From: Ktedonosporobacter rubrisoli
Lineage (GTDB): Bacteria; Chloroflexota; Ktedonobacteria; Ktedonobacterales; Ktedonobacteraceae
DNA: 64,000 bases
NCBI RefSeq assembly: GCF_004208415.1
Contig: NZ_CP035758.1
Span: forward strand, 3,968,001 to 4,032,000
Direction of reading: 5' to 3'
Position 1 is the stretch's first letter. Each line of letters opens with the position of its first letter. Below the pieces are notes generated by a model. That model saw only the letters and a program-made list of their open reading frames with translations, ran no database searches and was not told where the DNA came from. The translations under genes were made by a program, and so were the position numbers. Positions 7,560 to 15,019 of the stretch are shown piece by piece.

Positions 7560-8939
7560 TCAAGGAAAGCAACGAGAGGAGCGAGGACGTTGCCAATCGG
7601 CATTGAGCAAATCCACGCGCAAGGCGACCACGGCGCTCGCATTGGTACGCAACCAGCGCATGCCTCGTCGTTTCATGCGCCGATTGATGACCAGGGCCAC
7701 AGCCCGTTCGATGATGCCACTGCCTACCGGAAAGCCTTGCTCTTTCCAGCGCTGATAGGAGCCGATCCAGTCGCGCTGCTGCTGCAGAGACGTGATCGCT
7801 TGTCGCAAGGCTGGTCCCGCAGGACCCTGCCGAGCCGCCAGCTCCTGACGCCAGGTCTCAAGCAGGGCCTGGGCCCGCTCGACCTGCCCGTTCCACAACC
7901 AGGTGCCCAGATGCTCCACCTGCTGGGCGTGGGCCTTGGCGCTGCACGCTCTCAGCAGGCGCACCGCGTTGGCGGCTTTGCGCATCGTGCGCCACAAATG
8001 GGGCCAATCCAGAATGCGCTGGGCCTCTGGAAAATGCGTGTCCGTCTCTTTCTTGATCCAGCCAGCCCCATCGGCCACCACCACCTGAGGCTGGGAAGCG
8101 AGGCCAAGCTCCTGCAAGGCCTGAGCCGCCAGGGTTCCCAAGATGCGCGAGGAGGCAAAGGTGGCTACGTAGCGACGGGTGTTCCAGCGGCTGCGGACCC
8201 GGGGAGGATGGCGGTGGCTTTGCACGTAGCGGGCCAGATGGAACCAGGTCATGTTCCCATTGGGTTCCTCGGGCTCCTTGCCGCCTTCGTAGCCGCTGGC
8301 AATCACGCCAACTTTGCCTTCCATGCCTCCTCGTTGCTCCCGGCTGCAGACCCAACCGCCGTCTAAGCCGATGACGGCGAGCTCCTGGGGGCTGGAAGAT
8401 CTGTTGGCTGTTGCAGCCTGAGCAGGCGCTGGGGGAGAGGTCAGCTGCTGGCTGGCTTGACTGAGGTGCCGCTGGGCACAGCTCGCTCCGGCTTGGTTGG
8501 TCAGCAGACGGATCTCCTCGGCGCTGATGTGCGCTCCTCTCAAGCGCGCAAGCCAGGCGGCGGCGTGGCGATAGGGCCAGGAGGCGCCAGCGAGCACGGC
8601 AGCTTCTTTCAAAGGAGCCCTCACCCGTCTGAGCTGCAAGCCAGCCAACAGGATGCCGCTGGGAGTGAAGCGCCTCTGGCAACGCTGACAGCGGAAGCGG
8701 CGGCGGGTCAGATCGACGGGACCGAAGAGGGTGAGGATGCTTCGAGGGATGGTTCCCTCCGTTCGGACAAGCTGAGAGCCACATCTGGGGCAGCTGCGGT
8801 GAGCCTGTTCCCAAGCTCCCACCGCTTTTTTGAGCGCTTGGCGCATGCAGGACTGGCCTGCCTCTTGGATCTGTGCTTCCATCTGGCTCAGATCGGCGCT
8901 TGCATTCAGTTCCAGGGTGAGCGATACTTGTATGCGCAT
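7560..8939 (-). CDS. ISKra4-family DDE transposase
   Basis: The 459-residue protein has an N-terminal zinc-ribbon-like block (CPRCGSQL ... FRCQRCQRRF), then the RNase-H-like catalytic core: GLDGGW (first Asp), VVADGAGWIKK (second Asp) with ILDWPHLW after it, and GSGIIERAVA (Glu) near the C-terminus, followed by RRMKRRGMRWL. This is the order seen in ISKra4 transposases; the related ISLre2/UPF0236 group is the alternative. AAGGA lies 8 bases before the ATG. The frame is full length with all three acidic residues, so the element may be active. Confidence 0.88.
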   Translation of the reverse strand: MRIQVSLTLELNASADLSQMEAQIQEAGQSCMRQALKKAVGAWEQAHRSCPRCGSQLVRTEGTIPRSILTLFGPVDLTRRRFRCQRCQRRFTPSGILLAGLQLRRVRAPLKEAAVLAGASWPYRHAAAWLARLRGAHISAEEIRLLTNQAGASCAQRHLSQASQQLTSPPAPAQAATANRSSSPQELAVIGLDGGWVCSREQRGGMEGKVGVIASGYEGGKEPEEPNGNMTWFHLARYVQSHRHPPRVRSRWNTRRYVATFASSRILGTLAAQALQELGLASQPQVVVADGAGWIKKETDTHFPEAQRILDWPHLWRTMRKAANAVRLLRACSAKAHAQQVEHLGTWLWNGQVERAQALLETWRQELAARQGPAGPALRQAITSLQQQRDWIGSYQRWKEQGFPVGSGIIERAVALVINRRMKRRGMRWLRTNASAVVALRVDLLNADWQRPRSSRCFP

Positions 8940-9010
8940 GAGAGATTCCTTTCTGGGCTGGATATCGTGGTTTTTTTCATCCTACCACAGTCAGGCATCT
9001 CTCTCCTTTT

Positions 9011-9035
9011 TAGCCCCGCGTTTTGGGCACAACCC
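9011..9035 (-). repeat. Right terminal inverted repeat of the IS
   Basis: On the plus strand it reads TAGCCCCGCGTTTTGGGCAC then AACCC; its reverse complement matches the left end at 21 of 25 positions. Confidence 0.85.
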
Positions 9036-9296
9036 ATATTTGGATCCCAGCGCTTCCCTGCTGAATGCATGACTTCAGAAGATATTATTGCTATGCTACA
9101 ACAGAGCAGCCCGGATTTGCTCAGCGCTATGGCCCTATTGATAATAGATACGCAAAAAAGCGAGATCTATCTCATTGAGCATTCCGAGTATACCCCGGCA
9201 ATATTTATACACTGCAGAGGGAAAATGCCCCCTTTAGGAAAGCAATTTGTCAACGATCATCGTATCCAGGCGGCAATGCGCCAGAAAAGTGTTTAA
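9036..9296 (+). pseudogene. 3' fragment of the small gene split by the insertion sequence
   Basis: The frame is open from the IS border (IFGSQRFPAEC, then MTSEDIIAMLQQ...) to TAA at 9296. Joined to 7438-7506 it gives 110 residues without a frame break. The fragment could in principle be made alone from ATG 9069 (75 residues), but no good ribosome site precedes it. A terminator hairpin follows at 9308-9326, as expected for the end of a real gene. No family is recognised. Confidence 0.5.
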
Positions 9297-9307
9297 AAAT
9301 ATGTAGA

Positions 9308-9326
9308 GGGCACGATAATTGTGCCC
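9308..9326 (+). terminator. Hairpin terminator after the split gene
   Basis: GGGCAC (9308-9313) pairs with GTGCCC (9321-9326) and is followed by CCACATTATTTTTCT. A second palindrome (AAGGCTG/CAGCCTT region, about 9349-9364) may serve the convergent HTH gene. Confidence 0.6.
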
Positions 9327-9390
9327 CCACATTATTTTTCTAGCTATTAAGGCTGCCAGCCTTCAGGCAACCAGATAAAGCCATATGGCA

Positions 9391-9639
9391 TTAGGCCGGC
9401 AGAACCGGGCTATTCAACAAAGTATCAAGAGTCATTTTTCTGACACGATAGCCACGGCGCTTGCCTCGATGCGGCAAAGTGACAGCCTCCAACGCCCCGG
9501 TCTTAATCCAGCGACGTACCGTTGTATCATCAACGCGCAAGTGACGCGCAACTTCACGAACTGTCAGCAGCTCATCATCAAGCTTGGGCCCTGTATCTCT
9601 CTCATCAAGCACTGAAGCGGTTTTACTATAATGTACCAT
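9391..9639 (-). CDS. Small helix-turn-helix (excisionase/MerR-like) DNA-binding protein
   Basis: The 82-residue protein carries an AlpA/excisionase-type winged HTH: LLTVREVARHLRVDDTTVRRW, then IKTGALEAVTLPHRGKRRGYRV, which is typical of HTH_17 domains. The start at 9639 is set by AAGGAGG 8 bases upstream; an in-frame ATG 11 codons earlier has no such site. The role is DNA binding, probably transcriptional regulation. The target is unknown. It sits next to an IS-disturbed region, so an origin in a mobile element is possible. Confidence 0.8.
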   Translation of the reverse strand: MVHYSKTASVLDERDTGPKLDDELLTVREVARHLRVDDTTVRRWIKTGALEAVTLPHRGKRRGYRVRKMTLDTLLNSPVLPA

Positions 9640-10195
9640 TGCATATGCCTCCTTAATTAGTTTATCGAGCAACTACGTATACCAGAGAACGGTATCCAGC
9701 ATTCTTTTGTATGCTCTCTTAAGAATGTTCTTAATTAAACAGCAGAAACATCAGTATTCTGTTCCAGAGAATTCCAGAACAAACGCCTTTGAACGTAGTA
9801 TAGTGACTTCATGTGAACTGACGCTGTGAAAAAGCTGAATCTAAGCTGAGAACGCAATATTACAGCGTAACTTTGCGTTTTCCATGCCATAACAAAACAA
9901 TGAAGATTGTTGACAATTCGAAGAGCGTTGTGTGGTATTTCATGGCTCTTACAGATACAAAGTGAGTCACGTTATAGCGCACTTTTACAAGCTGCCAGAC
10001 TTTCACTTGCACCTGGGGCAAGCGATGAAAAATAAAAGAGCACAAAAAAAGGAACTTCCTACACGAGATTGTGCTGAAACCTTAACAATCTCTCAGGAAA
10101 TTCCTTCATCCTCCTGCCATCCTATAGCAGGAGAAGCCTTGTTATGGAGAGAAGCAGCCTTGCCCCTCCGCTGTTGCTTTTGCAGTCTCAGTCAG
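9640..10195. other. Intergenic, no supported gene; hairpin at 10111-10133
   Basis: A perfect 7-bp stem, CTCCTGC (10111-10117) with GCAGGAG (10127-10133), lies downstream of the DUF4342 gene on the minus strand and may terminate it. A TTGACA at about 9909 has no convincing -10 partner. A plus-strand frame from ATG 10025 overlaps DUF4342 in antisense and lacks a ribosome site. Confidence 0.45.
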
Positions 10196-10531
10196 CTAGA
10201 CGCCGCTGGGGCCACTATATGGCGGGATATTGCTATTGCCTCCATCAGGCTTTTCACTACGCACTACTTCTATCGAACATTGCGCAAGTAAAGCCCCAAT
10301 AACACCTAGCGCTGCCCACGCAGGAGCAAGAAGCACGCCGGCGACCCCGAAGGTGAGCGGGATCTCCAAAATTGTATGCCCTTCTTGCTTAATAATAATG
10401 CGACGCACATTTCCCTCGTGAACAAGCTCCTTCACTTTCGAGAGCAATTGCTCGCCTACTACCTGCAATTCTTCCACACCATAGCCTGGTCTCTGTTCAA
10501 CGTTTGAAGTGTTCGGATCTGTCTGTGTCAT
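10196..10531 (-). CDS. DUF4342 domain-containing protein
   Basis: The 111-residue protein has the DUF4342 pattern: GVEELQVVGEQLLSKVKELV, then HEGNVRRIIIK, ILEIPLTFGVAGVLL, and a hydrophobic APAWAALGVIGALLA segment, followed by a Pro/Gly-rich tail. The family is widespread in Firmicutes and Chloroflexota and has no proven function; the hydrophobic stretch suggests membrane contact. AAGGAG lies 10 bases before the ATG. The gene appears monocistronic. Confidence 0.85.
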   Translation of the reverse strand: MTQTDPNTSNVEQRPGYGVEELQVVGEQLLSKVKELVHEGNVRRIIIKQEGHTILEIPLTFGVAGVLLAPAWAALGVIGALLAQCSIEVVRSEKPDGGNSNIPPYSGPSGV

Positions 10532-10864
10532 AATTTGTCACTCCTTAGTTTTTTTAACTACCATCATCCATGATGAACAACTCTTTGGCTTACCCAGGCA
10601 GCGCTTATTCAACCGCTTGCCTGTATGTCCAGTCTTATTGCCAGAGGCAGAAGAAGCAATCTCCCTCGTACCCCGTGTTGTACTCTGTACGTAGATGGAG
10701 TTGTTATGATTTCCATCACATACAATATACGCAAAGAGGAGGCAGTAGGTTAGAAAAATGTATCCTGATCTTAACACGCAGCATCCGCCTCGTTGGCTGC
10801 ATCATAGGCAAGTCTTCGGCATTCTACTGCCTCACAAATTGTTACTTAACTTTCAGGAGATGTT
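10532..10864. other. Intergenic between divergent DUF4342 and EVE genes
   Basis: The region must hold both divergent promoters, but no clear -35/-10 pair was recognised. Short open frames here lack ribosome sites. Confidence 0.4.
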
Positions 10865-11266
10865 ATGTCTTATTTTCTCGCTAAAACCGATCCGCAAACC
10901 TACTCACTTACCCAGTTAGAGCAAGACAAAACAACTATCTGGGACGGAGTGCGCAACGCTGAGGCGCTGCTGGCAATTAAGGCTATGCGCCCTGACGACG
11001 CGATCTTGATCTATCACAGCGGAGGAGAAACGGCTATCGTTGGCCTGGCGCGCGTCATCTCTATGCCACGTCCAGATCCTAAGGATGCCAAAAGCTGGGT
11101 CGTTGACGTCGAATTTGTACAACGCTTCAATCAACCCATTACTCTACGGGAAATCAAAGAGAGCCATCTCTTTGATGATTGGAAACTCATTCGGCAGAGC
11201 CGCCTCTCAACCATGCCCGTGCCCGAAAATGTGGTAACGTGGCTGAAGGAAAAGAACGTGTTGTAG
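10865..11266 (+). CDS. EVE domain-containing protein
   Basis: The 133-residue single-domain protein shows the EVE (PUA-like) pattern: YFLAKTDP at the start, IWDGVRNAEA, MRPDDAILIYHSGGETAIVGLARV, and WKLIRQSRLSTMPVPE near the end. EVE domains bind modified bases in DNA or RNA and occur alone or in defence systems. CAGGAG precedes the ATG. The following aminotransferase starts 28 bp downstream, so the two may be cotranscribed; a functional link is not evident. Confidence 0.9.
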   Translation: MSYFLAKTDPQTYSLTQLEQDKTTIWDGVRNAEALLAIKAMRPDDAILIYHSGGETAIVGLARVISMPRPDPKDAKSWVVDVEFVQRFNQPITLREIKESHLFDDWKLIRQSRLSTMPVPENVVTWLKEKNVL

Positions 11267-11294
11267 GGCACTATTAGAGAAGGAGCTGAGCACT

Positions 11295-12137
11295 ATGGAT
11301 AACAACGCATCATGGTATGTCAATGGTAGCTGGGTAGCTCCAGCCGAGGCACACATCTCCCTCAACGATGTAGCCGTTTTACGTGGCTATAGCGTCTTCG
11401 AATCGCTACGCACATATAATCGGCGTCCCTTCCATTTGCCGGATCATTTGCGACGCCTTTACCATTCGGCAGAGCTGATTGAACTACCCGTCCCCTATTC
11501 TCCAGAGCATATCACTACTATCGTAGAGCAAGTCATTGAGCGTAACGCTTATAAGCATGCTAATATCCGTATTCTTGTCACAGGAGGCGTGACAGAAGAT
11601 AGCATCATGCCTGCCGGCAATGGGATCTTAGCTGTCCTGATTACGCCGCTTCAAGAACGCGATATGGAGCGCTTTGCCCGCGGCTGTAAACTTATAACCA
11701 GCCACTTACAACGCGTCTCCCCAGAGGCCAAGACTACCAGTTACGTTACGGCTATTCGTGCGCTTAAAGAGGCTACACGGCAAGGAGCCAGTGATGCGCT
11801 TTTCGTTAACGAGCTAAGCCATGTACTCGAAGGAACCAGAAGTAATTTCTTCATCTTTCGAGGTGACACGCTCGTCACTCCGCGCTCCGGTATCCTGATC
11901 GGTGTTACGCGTAACGTTGTGCTCGAACTGGCGCAGGGCCGTTTTGCAGTCGAGGAAAGACCAATCTTGCTGGATGAACTGCCAGATATTGATGAGGCCT
12001 TTATCTCTTCCTCATCTAAAGAGATCACGCCTGTGACCCAGATCGATAACATCATCATTGGTAACGGGAAGCCTGGAGCGCGTACGTATGAGCTAGAACA
12101 GCGCTTTATCCAGATGGTTGAACAAGGCAATTTTTAG
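11295..12137 (+). CDS. Class IV PLP-dependent aminotransferase (branched-chain/D-amino-acid type)
   Basis: The 280-residue protein matches fold-type IV aminotransferases and lyases: SLNDVAVLRGYSVFESLRTY near the N-terminus, the PLP lysine in SPEAKTTSYV (K146), the cofactor-ring Glu in HVLEGTRSNFF (E179), and ILIGVTRNVVLEL. Family members include IlvE (branched-chain amino acid transamination), D-alanine aminotransferase and aminodeoxychorismate lyase. The sequence alone does not separate these; an IlvE-like role is the default. AGAAGGAGCTGAGC precedes the ATG. Confidence 0.87.
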   Translation: MDNNASWYVNGSWVAPAEAHISLNDVAVLRGYSVFESLRTYNRRPFHLPDHLRRLYHSAELIELPVPYSPEHITTIVEQVIERNAYKHANIRILVTGGVTEDSIMPAGNGILAVLITPLQERDMERFARGCKLITSHLQRVSPEAKTTSYVTAIRALKEATRQGASDALFVNELSHVLEGTRSNFFIFRGDTLVTPRSGILIGVTRNVVLELAQGRFAVEERPILLDELPDIDEAFISSSSKEITPVTQIDNIIIGNGKPGARTYELEQRFIQMVEQGNF

Positions 12138-12147
12138 CCAGACTGAA

Positions 12148-12185
12148 GATGCCTGAGCAAGCCCTTGAAGAACTACTCAGGCATC
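12148..12185. terminator. Hairpin between convergent aminotransferase genes
   Basis: GATGCCTGAG (12148-12157) and CTCAGGCATC (12176-12185) form a perfect 10-bp stem with an 18-base loop between two convergent genes. The T-tract is weak. Confidence 0.6.
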
Positions 12186-12237
12186 GGCTTTCTGGATAGC
12201 CAGGAGGAGAGCCTGGCAATTTCTTCAGCTTAAGAAG

Positions 12238-13587
12238 CTAACTGAGCGACGATGGGACAGCGTTTGCGACAATGGCAAAGGCCTCATCAATGATCGCTAA
12301 GCCTTGCTTTAGCTGATCATCGGTTACGCAGAGCGGCACCAGGACTCGAATGACATTATCGTACATACCGGCCTTGATCAAGACCAATCCGCGGCTATGT
12401 GCAGCCGCAAGTATATCATCTGTAATAGCTTTATTCGGCTCTTTAGTTGCCCTATCTTTCACCAGCTCCATGGCAACCATGCCTCCCAGACCGCGCACAT
12501 CACCAACAAATGTATAGCGCTCCTGCAGCCTGGTAAAATGCTCCATAACGGCTCTGCCGATCTCGGCAGAACGCGTGGCAAGATCCTCTTTCTCATAGAT
12601 ATCAAGCACAGCCAGAGCCGCAGCACAGGCTAGCGGATTCCCGCTATAAGTTCCTCCCAGGGTTCCCGGCGGAGGAGCATCCATAATCTCGCTACGTCCT
12701 ATCACACCACTGATAGGCATACCTGCTCCCATAGATTTAGCGACAACCAGCAAATCAGGAGCAACGCCATCATGCTCAACTGCAAACATCTTGCCTGTAC
12801 GGCCGAAGCCAGTCTGAATCTCATCGGCAATAAAGAGAATGCCATATTTCTCACAAATGGCCTGCAATCCACGCAAAAATCCTGGAGGGGCGCACATAAA
12901 GCCACCCTCGCCCTGCACCGGTTCAACCACGATAGCCGCTACTTGATCAGCCGCAACTTCTCCTGTAAACATATGCTCAAGTTCCTGCAAACAGAAGAGC
13001 GCCGCATCTTCAGGGGTCATGTTCATACGATAGGGATAAGGGAAAGGCGCATGGTAGACTTCAGGGGCATAGGGGCCAAAGCGATATTTATAGGGCTTTA
13101 CCTTAGATGTCATCGTCATCGTCATCAACGTGCGACCATGAAAACAATTATCGAAGGCAATAATTGCCGGGCGGCCCGTCGCATATCTGGCAATCTTCAC
13201 AGCATTCTCAACGGCTTCGGCGCCACTATTTAAAAAGAGAGCCTTTTTGGCAAAATCACCAGGAACGTGTCTGACAATACGCTCTGCCAGTTCAACATAG
13301 GGTTCATACATCATCACGCTAAAACAGGTGTGGATCAGTTTATGGGCCTGGGCAGTAATCGCCTCAGCTACCTCGGGGCGCACATGTCCCACGTTCATTG
13401 TGCCAATCCCACCGGCAAAGTCGATAAAACGATTTCCATCTACATCTTCGATAATCGCGCCATCAGCTTTTGCGGCAAACACATTCATGGCTGAAGAGAC
13501 GCCGCGGGCAACAAACTGCTGTCGTTTGGCAAGCAGTTCATTGGATCGAGCTCCCGGGATATTGAGATAAGGAATGCTATCAGACAT
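12238..13587 (-). CDS. gabT: 4-aminobutyrate aminotransferase
   Basis: The 449-residue class III aminotransferase should transfer the amino group of GABA to 2-oxoglutarate. Motifs are FLNSGAEAVENA (118-129, PLP phosphate site), DEIQTGFGRTG (255-265, cofactor Asp) and the Schiff-base lysine in AKSMGAGMP (K284). The length fits GabT. Acetylornithine- or other omega-aminotransferase activity cannot be excluded. GGAGG precedes the ATG. No gabD-like dehydrogenase is nearby. Confidence 0.87.
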   Translation of the reverse strand: MSDSIPYLNIPGARSNELLAKRQQFVARGVSSAMNVFAAKADGAIIEDVDGNRFIDFAGGIGTMNVGHVRPEVAEAITAQAHKLIHTCFSVMMYEPYVELAERIVRHVPGDFAKKALFLNSGAEAVENAVKIARYATGRPAIIAFDNCFHGRTLMTMTMTSKVKPYKYRFGPYAPEVYHAPFPYPYRMNMTPEDAALFCLQELEHMFTGEVAADQVAAIVVEPVQGEGGFMCAPPGFLRGLQAICEKYGILFIADEIQTGFGRTGKMFAVEHDGVAPDLLVVAKSMGAGMPISGVIGRSEIMDAPPPGTLGGTYSGNPLACAAALAVLDIYEKEDLATRSAEIGRAVMEHFTRLQERYTFVGDVRGLGGMVAMELVKDRATKEPNKAITDDILAAAHSRGLVLIKAGMYDNVIRVLVPLCVTDDQLKQGLAIIDEAFAIVANAVPSSLS

Positions 13588-13784
13588 ATGCTGCCTCCTA
13601 AAACCAGGGAAACGTTAGAAGATATCAAGGCGGTCAAATCTCTAGAAGTATAGAGCCCCTCATTCGATTCTATCATATTATCTGTTCTGCAATAGCAGCT
13701 TAGCATAATTTATGACGATTATATCAGCAATAAAGCTATAAAAACGCATAAGATAGATGCCCATCCTACAATAGCACATAAATT

Positions 13785-13810
13785 GGCCCGGGAAGATATT
13801 TTCCCGGGCC
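13785..13810 (-). terminator. Strong hairpin terminator after the HhH gene
   Basis: GGCCCGGGAA (13785-13794) and TTCCCGGGCC (13801-13810) form a perfect 10-bp stem with a 6-base loop, between the upstream end of gabT and the 3' end of the HhH gene at 13848. Confidence 0.7.
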
Positions 13811-13847
13811 GCTGGTTTATAAAAGTCCTCTATTTTTCTGCCGCTCG

Positions 13848-14465
13848 TTAAGCAACTCCGCCAAGCGGCTGCTTGCGGGTATGGCGCTGGAGTAAATGTT
13901 CAGCAGCTTCTTTTAAGCGCGCTTCGCTGCGCGAACCAAATCCATCTAGGGTTCGAATACGCTTTTGCTGAGCGGCTAGCCAGAGCTTTTCGATCGAATC
14001 GATGCCCAACTCTTCATATAAACGAATGGCGGTATAGACCCCAACATGCTCAACTGTGAGTAAGGACCTGACTCCCGATGGTAGAGCCTGCATGTACAGC
14101 CCATTCTGGAAAGTCATGGTACCTAGTTGTACTAATTCAGCGATACGGAGGCGTAAACGCTGGCCCAGGCCAGGGATAGGCAAGGCCTCTCCACGTGCAA
14201 GGATATCGGCGGCCGGCTCTGGTAGATCAAGCACTCCACGTGCCGCATTGCGATAGGCTTGTATGCGATAAGGATTCCCGTTCTGACTGGCCAGCATATC
14301 GGCAACACTTGAAAGCACTTCAGCAATTTGACGGTTTGTTACTTTAACAGGCTGATCCTGCTCTATCTCAAAACCAGGGAGAGTCGGTTGTGTGACGTGT
14401 TTACGAGACCGGCCCTGCAGAGGGGGTACGAGATGGATCGTCTGAGTAAGTTGCATTATCTGCAT
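13848..14465 (-). CDS. Helix-hairpin-helix protein resembling the PolX N-terminal region
   Basis: The 205-residue protein aligns by eye with the 8-kDa and fingers regions of family X DNA polymerases: NRQIAEVLSSVADMLASQ, NPYRIQAYRNAARGVLDLP, an HhH segment LPIPGLGQRLRLRIAELVQLG and a second HhH at LDGFGSRSEARLKEAAEHLL. The polymerase palm and the PHP domain of bacterial PolX (about 570 residues) are absent, so it is a free-standing HhH module, probably a DNA-binding or repair accessory protein. The start at 14465 has GGAAAGGG upstream; an in-frame TTG at 14498 is less likely. A good promoter lies at 14593-14621. Confidence 0.75.
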   Translation of the reverse strand: MQIMQLTQTIHLVPPLQGRSRKHVTQPTLPGFEIEQDQPVKVTNRQIAEVLSSVADMLASQNGNPYRIQAYRNAARGVLDLPEPAADILARGEALPIPGLGQRLRLRIAELVQLGTMTFQNGLYMQALPSGVRSLLTVEHVGVYTAIRLYEELGIDSIEKLWLAAQQKRIRTLDGFGSRSEARLKEAAEHLLQRHTRKQPLGGVA

Positions 14466-14592
14466 GTACACATTCCCTTTCCTGCGCAAGCTACCCAATT
14501 ACTAGCTTCATACATTGACAGACAAAAATGCACAAGAAAAATAGAGATAGGAATGAGCGTTAGTGTACACGGTACATCGAAATCTTGTTCTA

Positions 14593-14621
14593 AGTATAGC
14601 ACACAAAGGGTAATTTGTCAA
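14593..14621 (-). promoter_or_regulatory. Sigma70-type promoter of the HhH gene
   Basis: On the minus strand TTGACA (plus 14616-14621) is followed after 17 bases by TATACT (plus 14593-14598). Transcription would start about 120 bases before the HhH start codon. Confidence 0.7.
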
Positions 14622-14639
14622 ATATAGTGCGCTAAAATT

Positions 14640-14719
14640 AGGGCTTTTCAGTTCTAATTTTTCCCTCACCCGCCAGAGGCGAGACCTTTACCATCTCTTT
14701 TGGAGATGTGAAAAGCCCT
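14640..14719. other. Palindromic element with three-way-junction folding potential
   Basis: An 11-bp stem, AGGGCTTTTCA (14640-14650) with TGAAAAGCCCT (14709-14719), encloses two smaller hairpins: CGCC-AGA-GGCG (14671-14681) and CATCTC-TTTTG-GAGATG (14692-14708). It lies upstream of the HhH promoter, so it is not in that gene's leader. It could be a small RNA, a non-autonomous mobile repeat or a structured DNA site. Confidence 0.5.
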
Positions 14720-14728
14720 GACTAAAAT

Positions 14729-14774
14729 TTCAGAATAGTGCATGAGTGTTCTGCCACTACTACACTATTCTGAA
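14729..14774. repeat. 12-bp perfect inverted repeat
   Basis: TTCAGAATAGTG (14729-14740) and CACTATTCTGAA (14763-14774) flank 22 bases, right next to the branched element at 14640-14719. The two together form an unusual run of palindromes in a gene-free 500-bp stretch. Confidence 0.6.
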
Positions 14775-14975
14775 TCTATGAGCTCAAACCGGTTCTCAAA
14801 CAGCTCTACAGGGGATAAAAGAGCAGCTTTTCCCACAGCACTATCGCGCCTCATAAGCTAAGTTCAACAACCCGCCAGGGCGAAAGTTTAGTCATATCCG
14901 CCCTTGCCAGCAAACAAGAACCTCTCTTCTCCTCATCTCTCAATAATTGCCAAAGATTATATATGACGAGCAAAA

Positions 14976-15005
14976 AAATGGCGTGACAGCTGCGTCACGC
15001 CATTT
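14976..15005 (-). terminator. Rho-independent terminator of the MFS gene
   Basis: AAATGGCGTGAC (14976-14987) and GTCACGCCATTT (14994-15005) form a 12-bp stem with a 6-base loop, 15 bp after the MFS stop. In the minus direction the stem runs into a T-tract of seven. Confidence 0.9.
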
Positions 15006-15019
15006 CTGTAAGGAAGGGA

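Larger units (their letters stand above)
7507..9035 (-). mobile_element. ISKra4-family insertion sequence, apparently complete
   Basis: This element of about 1.53 kb is bounded by 25-bp imperfect inverted repeats (7507-7531 and 9011-9035, 21 of 25 positions matching) and contains one intact transposase on the minus strand. It is visibly more G+C-rich than its surroundings. No clear target-site duplication is seen (left flank ends AATGTA, right flank starts ATATTT). It lies inside a small gene. Confidence 0.85.

Noticed and set aside
7590..8814. Long open frames on both strands inside the IS (e.g. 7590-8366 plus, 7858-8814 minus)
   Set aside because: They are shadows of the G+C-rich transposase gene; Arg/Pro/Ser-rich, no ribosome site, no domain.
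7490..9050. Target-site duplication around the IS
   Set aside because: Flanks AATGTA and ATATTT share no direct repeat; only a loose similarity.
9909..9940. TTGACA near 9909 as a promoter
   Set aside because: The -10 candidate at 17 bases (TGGTAT) is poor and no plus-strand gene follows for more than 900 bp.
10025..10291. Possible plus-strand gene from ATG 10025
   Set aside because: Overlaps the DUF4342 gene in antisense, lacks a ribosome site and has an odd Cys-rich composition.
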